This document shows, piece after piece, positions 60,568 to 64,000 of a DNA stretch of 64,000 nucleotides. The translations under genes were made by a program, and so were the position numbers. A model generated the notes under the pieces. It saw only the letters and a list, made by a program, of their open reading frames with translations, was not told the DNA's origin and made no database searches. Position 1 is the stretch's first letter, and each line of letters opens with the position of its first letter. The DNA comes from Catenulispora sp. MAP5-51 (GTDB lineage: Bacteria > Actinomycetota > Actinomycetes > Streptomycetales > Catenulisporaceae), in contig NZ_JBGCCH010000028.1 of the NCBI RefSeq assembly GCF_041261205.1, forward strand, positions 62,001-126,000, written 5' to 3'.

Positions 60568-62030
60568 CGCGGGTTCTCCTCTAGTGCGTAGCGCCGGTGC
60601 GTGCCCGCCCGGTCGACTTTCCCGCTCGCGGTGTGCACGAGCTCGGGGACGAACGTGATGCGGCTGGGCACCAGGTGCGCGGGCACCCGCTGCCGGAGCC
60701 AGCCGAGCAGATCGGCGCCGCCGTCGAGCCCCGAGTCGGGCGCGGCGACGTAGCCCACGAGCGCGGTCCGGCCGGCGAGCGTCACGCCGGTCACCGCCGC
60801 GGCGGCCACTGCGGGATGCCGGGCCAGGTGCGCCTCGACCTCGCCGGGATCGACCCGGACACCGCGGATCTTGACCTGGTGGTCGATGCGGCCCTCGTGG
60901 AAGAGCAGGCCGCCGGGGCCGCGACCGACGCGGTCGCCGGTGCGGAAGAAGCGGACGCCGTCGCGCTCGACGAAGCGCTCGGCGGTGGCCTCGGGGCGGC
61001 CGAGGTAGCCCGCAGCCAGGGCCGGACCGCCGATGAGCAGCTCGCCGGTGTCCTCGATCAGCTCTCGGACATGCGGGAGCGGTCGGCCGATCGGGATGCG
61101 CTCGGGCTCGGCGCCCTCAAGGTCCGCCGCGGCGCGCACGGGATCGGCGAGACCAGCCGGCTGTCCGGCGCCCTCGAAGGCCGCCGCGCGCGCGGGACCG
61201 GCGAGATCGGCGGCATGCGTGATCATCGTGGTCTCGGTGCAGCCATAGGTGTTAAGCAGCCGGATCGCGGCCGTATCCAGGCGTTGCCAGTCGGCCAGCC
61301 GAGCCGGCGAGGCCGCCTCACCGCCGATGATCAGCAGCCGCAGGCAGTCCGGCAGCGAAGCGCCGTCCTCGGCCAGGTGCCGGACCAGCTCGTGCCAGAA
61401 CGCGGTCGGCAGATCCAGCACGCTGATCCGCCGCTCGTCCACCATCCGCAGGAAGCGCCGGAAGGACCCGGTGTGTGCCTCGTCGTCGAAGACGAGCGCC
61501 GCGCCGGTGGTGAGCGCCGGCAGGATCTCCTCGAAGCAGGTGTCCCAGTTCACCGACGCGAACTGCAGGACCCGGTCCTGCGGCGTCAGCTCGAACAACT
61601 CGGCCAGCGCCGCGACCGTGGTGCCGATCGCCGTGCCGGGAGTGAGCACCGGCTTTGGCGCCCCGGTCGATCCGGAGGTGAACAGCACATACGCCGGACC
61701 GGAAATCGGGTGCCCCTGTGCCGCGGCGTACATGGCCTCGACACGCTCCGCCGGGAAGGTCGGATCGATCGGCATGTAGGCGCCGCCGGCCGCGAACACG
61801 CCGAGCAGGCCGATCACCGTCTCCGGCGAGTGCGTCGCCGGGACGCCGACCACGCCGGGATCGGGTCCCAGCTCAAGCGCCTTCGCACGCACCAGCGCGT
61901 CCAGGTCGGCGTAGCTCAGCGGCTCGCCGTTGTGCACGATCGCCGGACGGTCCGGGTGCCTGCGTACCGCGTCGGCGAAGGCTGTCATCAGATCCAGATT
62001 CAGATCCATATGCAGATTCAGATCGGTCAC
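60564..62030 (-). CDS. Stand-alone NRPS-type adenylation enzyme
   Basis: This 488-residue amino acid-activating enzyme has NRPS core motifs: LFTSGSTGAPKPVLT (A3), NTYGCTETTM (A5), GELLIGGPALAAGYLGRPEATAERF (A6), RFFRTGDRV (A7), GRIDHQVKIRGVRVDPGEVE (A8) and the terminal lysine in TASGKVDR (A10). LQFASVNWDTCFEEI is the substrate-pocket A4 region. The GTG at 62030 overlaps the preceding TGA; its first 14 codons are a DLNL repeat, so an ATG at 61987 is possible. It probably loads the carrier protein encoded next, perhaps with beta-lysine or lysine. Confidence 0.88.
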   Translation of the reverse strand: MTDLNLHMDLNLDLMTAFADAVRRHPDRPAIVHNGEPLSYADLDALVRAKALELGPDPGVVGVPATHSPETVIGLLGVFAAGGAYMPIDPTFPAERVEAMYAAAQGHPISGPAYVLFTSGSTGAPKPVLTPGTAIGTTVAALAELFELTPQDRVLQFASVNWDTCFEEILPALTTGAALVFDDEAHTGSFRRFLRMVDERRISVLDLPTAFWHELVRHLAEDGASLPDCLRLLIIGGEAASPARLADWQRLDTAAIRLLNTYGCTETTMITHAADLAGPARAAAFEGAGQPAGLADPVRAAADLEGAEPERIPIGRPLPHVRELIEDTGELLIGGPALAAGYLGRPEATAERFVERDGVRFFRTGDRVGRGPGGLLFHEGRIDHQVKIRGVRVDPGEVEAHLARHPAVAAAAVTGVTLAGRTALVGYVAAPDSGLDGGADLLGWLRQRVPAHLVPSRITFVPELVHTASGKVDRAGTHRRYALEENPR

Positions 62031-63250
62031 GAGTGCCGCCTCACCACGAGATCGGCGGACCGCCCGGTCCGCTCGTTGCTGATCACGCTGTCCACCAGGC
62101 GCACCGCGAGCGCGTCCGGGTCGTTCCGGAACGCCGTGCAGGTCTGCCCGATCGCCGAGGCCAGGACGTGCGCGCGCACCCGCGCGGCCAGGTCCCCGGC
62201 CGCGTCGCGGGAGGGCACGACCAGCACCTCGGCGGTCGCGCCGCCGACCGCGTGCTCGGTGATCACCATCTGCACCCGCGACACCCCGGGCTGCCCGGCC
62301 ACGCCGGCGACCAGGCCGTCCACGTCGAGCAGCAGGCCGCGGAACTTCACCTCGCCCATCCGGCGGCCCAGCACCCGCAGCGCGGGTCCGGCCTGGCCGC
62401 AGGGGCACACCGACCACTCCCCCGCATCGCCCGTGCGCAGGCGCAGCACCGGGTTCAGGCCGTGCGGCTTGAGCGAGGTGACGTCGAGCATCTGGTCCTG
62501 GCCGATATGCACCAGCTGCGAGGGCAGCGGGTGCCACACGTCGGCCGCGCACTCCGGGGTGTTGGTGCCGACCACCAGTGTCTCGGCGTTGCCGAACAGG
62601 CCCCAGCGGCGCGCGTCCGGCGCGACGTACGGCAGGTCGTCGTCGATCGCGGGATCCCACTCCTGGCCGAGCCAGATCACGGTCCGCAGCGCGGGCAGCT
62701 TCAGCCCCTGCTCGCGGGCCCGGCCGAAGATCGCCCGCAGCGCGCCGGGGGCACCGCCGAAGGCGCTGACGCCGTGGTAGGCGCAGAACTCGAGCCAGTA
62801 GTCGGCCTCGTCCTGCTCGACCTCGCCGAGCCCGAGGACGGTGCAGCCGGCCAGGTCGGCGTAGACGCCCATCAGGTAGTGCGCGTCCCACAGCTTGCCG
62901 GCGGCCCAGCCGTTGACGAAGACGTCGGCCGGCCCCAGCGGCTTCCACCGCTCGTAGACCTCGGCCATGAACAGACCGGTCGGGGCGTATCCGAGCTCTG
63001 GCGGGCCGGTGCCGCAGTCCCGCAGGAACGTCCAGGTCGCGCCGCGCTGCGCCTTCGGCTTCAGGTGCGCCAGCGCCACGGTCAACTCGTCCTTGCCCAT
63101 GACCGGGACGTGGATCAGGTCTTCGAGGCTGTCCAGGGACACGACGTCGCTGTAGCGCTCGGTCAGGGTCGGGACGGAGCGCAGCTTGGCCAACGTGGCG
63201 CGCGCGGTGTCGAGCGCACCGGGCGTCGTGGACGGGAACTGGGGCAACAT
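62027..63250 (-). CDS. PaaK/CapK-like adenylate-forming protein
   Basis: This 407-residue protein resembles phenylacetate-CoA ligases: a degenerate phosphate loop (LRDCGTGPPELGY instead of SSGTTG.PT), LFMAEVYERWKPLGPADVFVNGW, HGVSAFGGAPGALRAIF, LFGNAETLVVGTN, and RLRTGDAGEW followed by CPCGQAGPALRVLGRRMGEVKFRG. The altered loop raises doubt about ATP use. I start at the ATG at 63250; an in-frame ATG at 63325 adds 25 Ser/Arg-rich residues. It is the first gene of the six-gene operon and its stop overlaps the adenylation gene (GTGA). Confidence 0.78.
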   Translation of the reverse strand: MLPQFPSTTPGALDTARATLAKLRSVPTLTERYSDVVSLDSLEDLIHVPVMGKDELTVALAHLKPKAQRGATWTFLRDCGTGPPELGYAPTGLFMAEVYERWKPLGPADVFVNGWAAGKLWDAHYLMGVYADLAGCTVLGLGEVEQDEADYWLEFCAYHGVSAFGGAPGALRAIFGRAREQGLKLPALRTVIWLGQEWDPAIDDDLPYVAPDARRWGLFGNAETLVVGTNTPECAADVWHPLPSQLVHIGQDQMLDVTSLKPHGLNPVLRLRTGDAGEWSVCPCGQAGPALRVLGRRMGEVKFRGLLLDVDGLVAGVAGQPGVSRVQMVITEHAVGGATAEVLVVPSRDAAGDLAARVRAHVLASAIGQTCTAFRNDPDALAVRLVDSVISNERTGRSADLVVRRHS

Positions 63251-63384
63251 GCCAGGCACACCCCGAATCTGGCTGCGGACGAGGACTGACGAGGACTGCG
63301 ACGAGCGTTCCAACGAGCGCTCCAAGCGCGCTCCAAGACCGCTTCAGATCCGCTCGACGCCGCGCAGCGGCCGATCCGCGCGGT

Positions 63385-63414
63385 CGCAGTGGATTTGCAG
63401 CGGATCTACAGCGG
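63385..63414. promoter_or_regulatory. Three CAGYGGAT repeats at exact 11-bp spacing
   Basis: CAGTGGAT (63385), CAGCGGAT (63396) and CAGCGGAT (63407) repeat every 11 bp in the promoter region between the PaaK-like operon and the divergent ATP-grasp gene. This is the SARP operator geometry, and two SARP genes lie in the same locus. Confidence 0.55.
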
Positions 63415-63456
63415 ATCCGGGGCGGTCTCGGAGCGCAGGTTGGAACCCTCGACCGC

Positions 63457-64000
63457 ATGACCGTCTCCACGTTGCGCCGCTTGTGCTGGGTCTTCCCGGA
63501 TCGGGAGTCGACCCGCGGATCAGCCTTCTGGCACCCGTTCTTCTGGGACCTGTACGCGGAGGTCGCCGAAGAGCTCGGCATGACCTGGACGCGGCACTCC
63601 CCCGACGCGGTCACCGTGGACGGCACGGTCTGCGGCGAGCCCCGGGTCTACGTGGACGACGAGCTCGTCAACCCGCGGGACACGCTGTTCATCACGGCCC
63701 TGTACTCGCTGCCCTACCAGTCGGCCGACATCTTCAACCAGTACGCGCTGTGCGCGGTGCTGGAACAGTGCGGCTTCTACCTGCCGTTCCCGGCCTGGAC
63801 CTCGCTGATCGGCAACGACAAGCTGGCCACCGTCCTGTACCTGGACGGCTCGCCGATCCCGCCGATCCCGACCATCCGCATCGGATCGGGCCGGGACATC
63901 GGCAAGCACCTGTACGAGGTCGTGCTGCCGAACGTGAGCTTCCCGGCCATCGTGAAGCCGACCGGGTGGTGCGGCGGCGGCGGGATCAACCTGGCCCGCG
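63457..64000 (+). CDS. ATP-grasp ligase (N-terminal part)
   Basis: The gene starts at the ATG at 63457 and runs off the right edge, leaving 181 residues. The protein opens MTVSTLRRLCWVFPDRESTR; LIGNDKLATVLYL and IPPIPTIRIG mark the transition to the ATP-grasp module, and FPAIVKPTGWCGGGGINLAR is the ATP-binding lysine strand plus glycine-rich loop. The RimK/D-Ala-D-Ala-like family joins a carboxylate to an amine, so it is a candidate amide-bond former for the beta-amino acid pathway. It is divergent from the six-gene operon. Confidence 0.8.
   Translation, partial: MTVSTLRRLCWVFPDRESTRGSAFWHPFFWDLYAEVAEELGMTWTRHSPDAVTVDGTVCGEPRVYVDDELVNPRDTLFITALYSLPYQSADIFNQYALCAVLEQCGFYLPFPAWTSLIGNDKLATVLYLDGSPIPPIPTIRIGSGRDIGKHLYEVVLPNVSFPAIVKPTGWCGGGGINLAR

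Noticed and set aside
1..64000. tRNA, rRNA, intact insertion sequences or prophage genes
   Set aside because: None was recognised on either strand; the regions without genes are described individually.

Overview
The window is high-GC actinobacterial chromosome. GC-rich third codon positions, GTG and TTG starts, ATGA/GTGA/TGATG gene overlaps, SARP/AfsR-type regulators, discoidin-bearing secreted glycosidases and a DipZ protein all fit a filamentous actinomycete. Streptomyces- or Catenulispora-like is my inference; nothing here fixes the species. I saw no rRNA, tRNA, CRISPR array or intact transposase.

Layout. 1-4.2 kb: secreted and cytoplasmic peptidases (a tripeptidyl-peptidase-like hydrolase cut by the left edge, a proline iminopeptidase, an M9 collagenase). 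4.3-8.5 kb: a UbiX/UbiD prenyl-FMN decarboxylase pair between two LysR regulators. 8.5-11.6 kb: an ArsR regulator with small divergent ORFs, then a FUSC membrane protein. 11.5-18.2 kb: AraC regulator coupled to a PhyH oxygenase, kynureninase, two tryptophan-2,3-dioxygenase-fold proteins (one diverged) and a LuxR-type regulator lacking phosphorylation residues. 18.26-29.45 kb: a nine-gene, head-to-tail operon with four adenylate-forming enzymes, two free-standing carrier proteins, a transglutaminase-like protein, a di-iron oxygenase and an MFS exporter. Together 12.5-29.5 kb looks like an unusual tryptophan/anthranilate-derived pathway built from discrete proteins rather than a PKS/NRPS assembly line.

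29.5-33.2 kb: a frameshifted cell-wall-binding-repeat protein, DipZ and a small membrane protein. 33.3-41.2 kb: a carbohydrate-utilisation locus, with a GH3 enzyme carrying three discoidin modules, a beta-helix protein carrying two, and a LacI regulator; three copies of one palindromic operator tie them together. 41.28-42.60 kb: a 1.3-kb giant imperfect palindrome without convincing genes. 42.6-48.6 kb: a repeat-containing protein, an alpha/beta hydrolase that has lost its catalytic Ser and His, a C39-like cysteine-peptidase homologue, gene remnants and a proline-rich membrane protein.

48.7-64 kb: a second specialised-metabolism locus. Two divergent SARP-NB-ARC regulators (one apparently truncated beside SARP and DJ-1 debris) lie next to a PaaI-type thioesterase and a six-gene translationally coupled operon: PaaK-like ligase, adenylation domain, carrier protein, flavin amine oxidase, acyl-CoA ligase, and a lysine-2,3-aminomutase-family radical SAM enzyme with both substrate-binding aspartates of the lysine enzyme. 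An ATP-grasp gene is divergent and runs off the right edge. Direct repeats with about 11-bp periodicity, the geometry bound by SARPs, occur at four places (18.2, 52.1, 55.3 and 63.4 kb), which suggests, but does not prove, that both metabolic loci are under SARP control.
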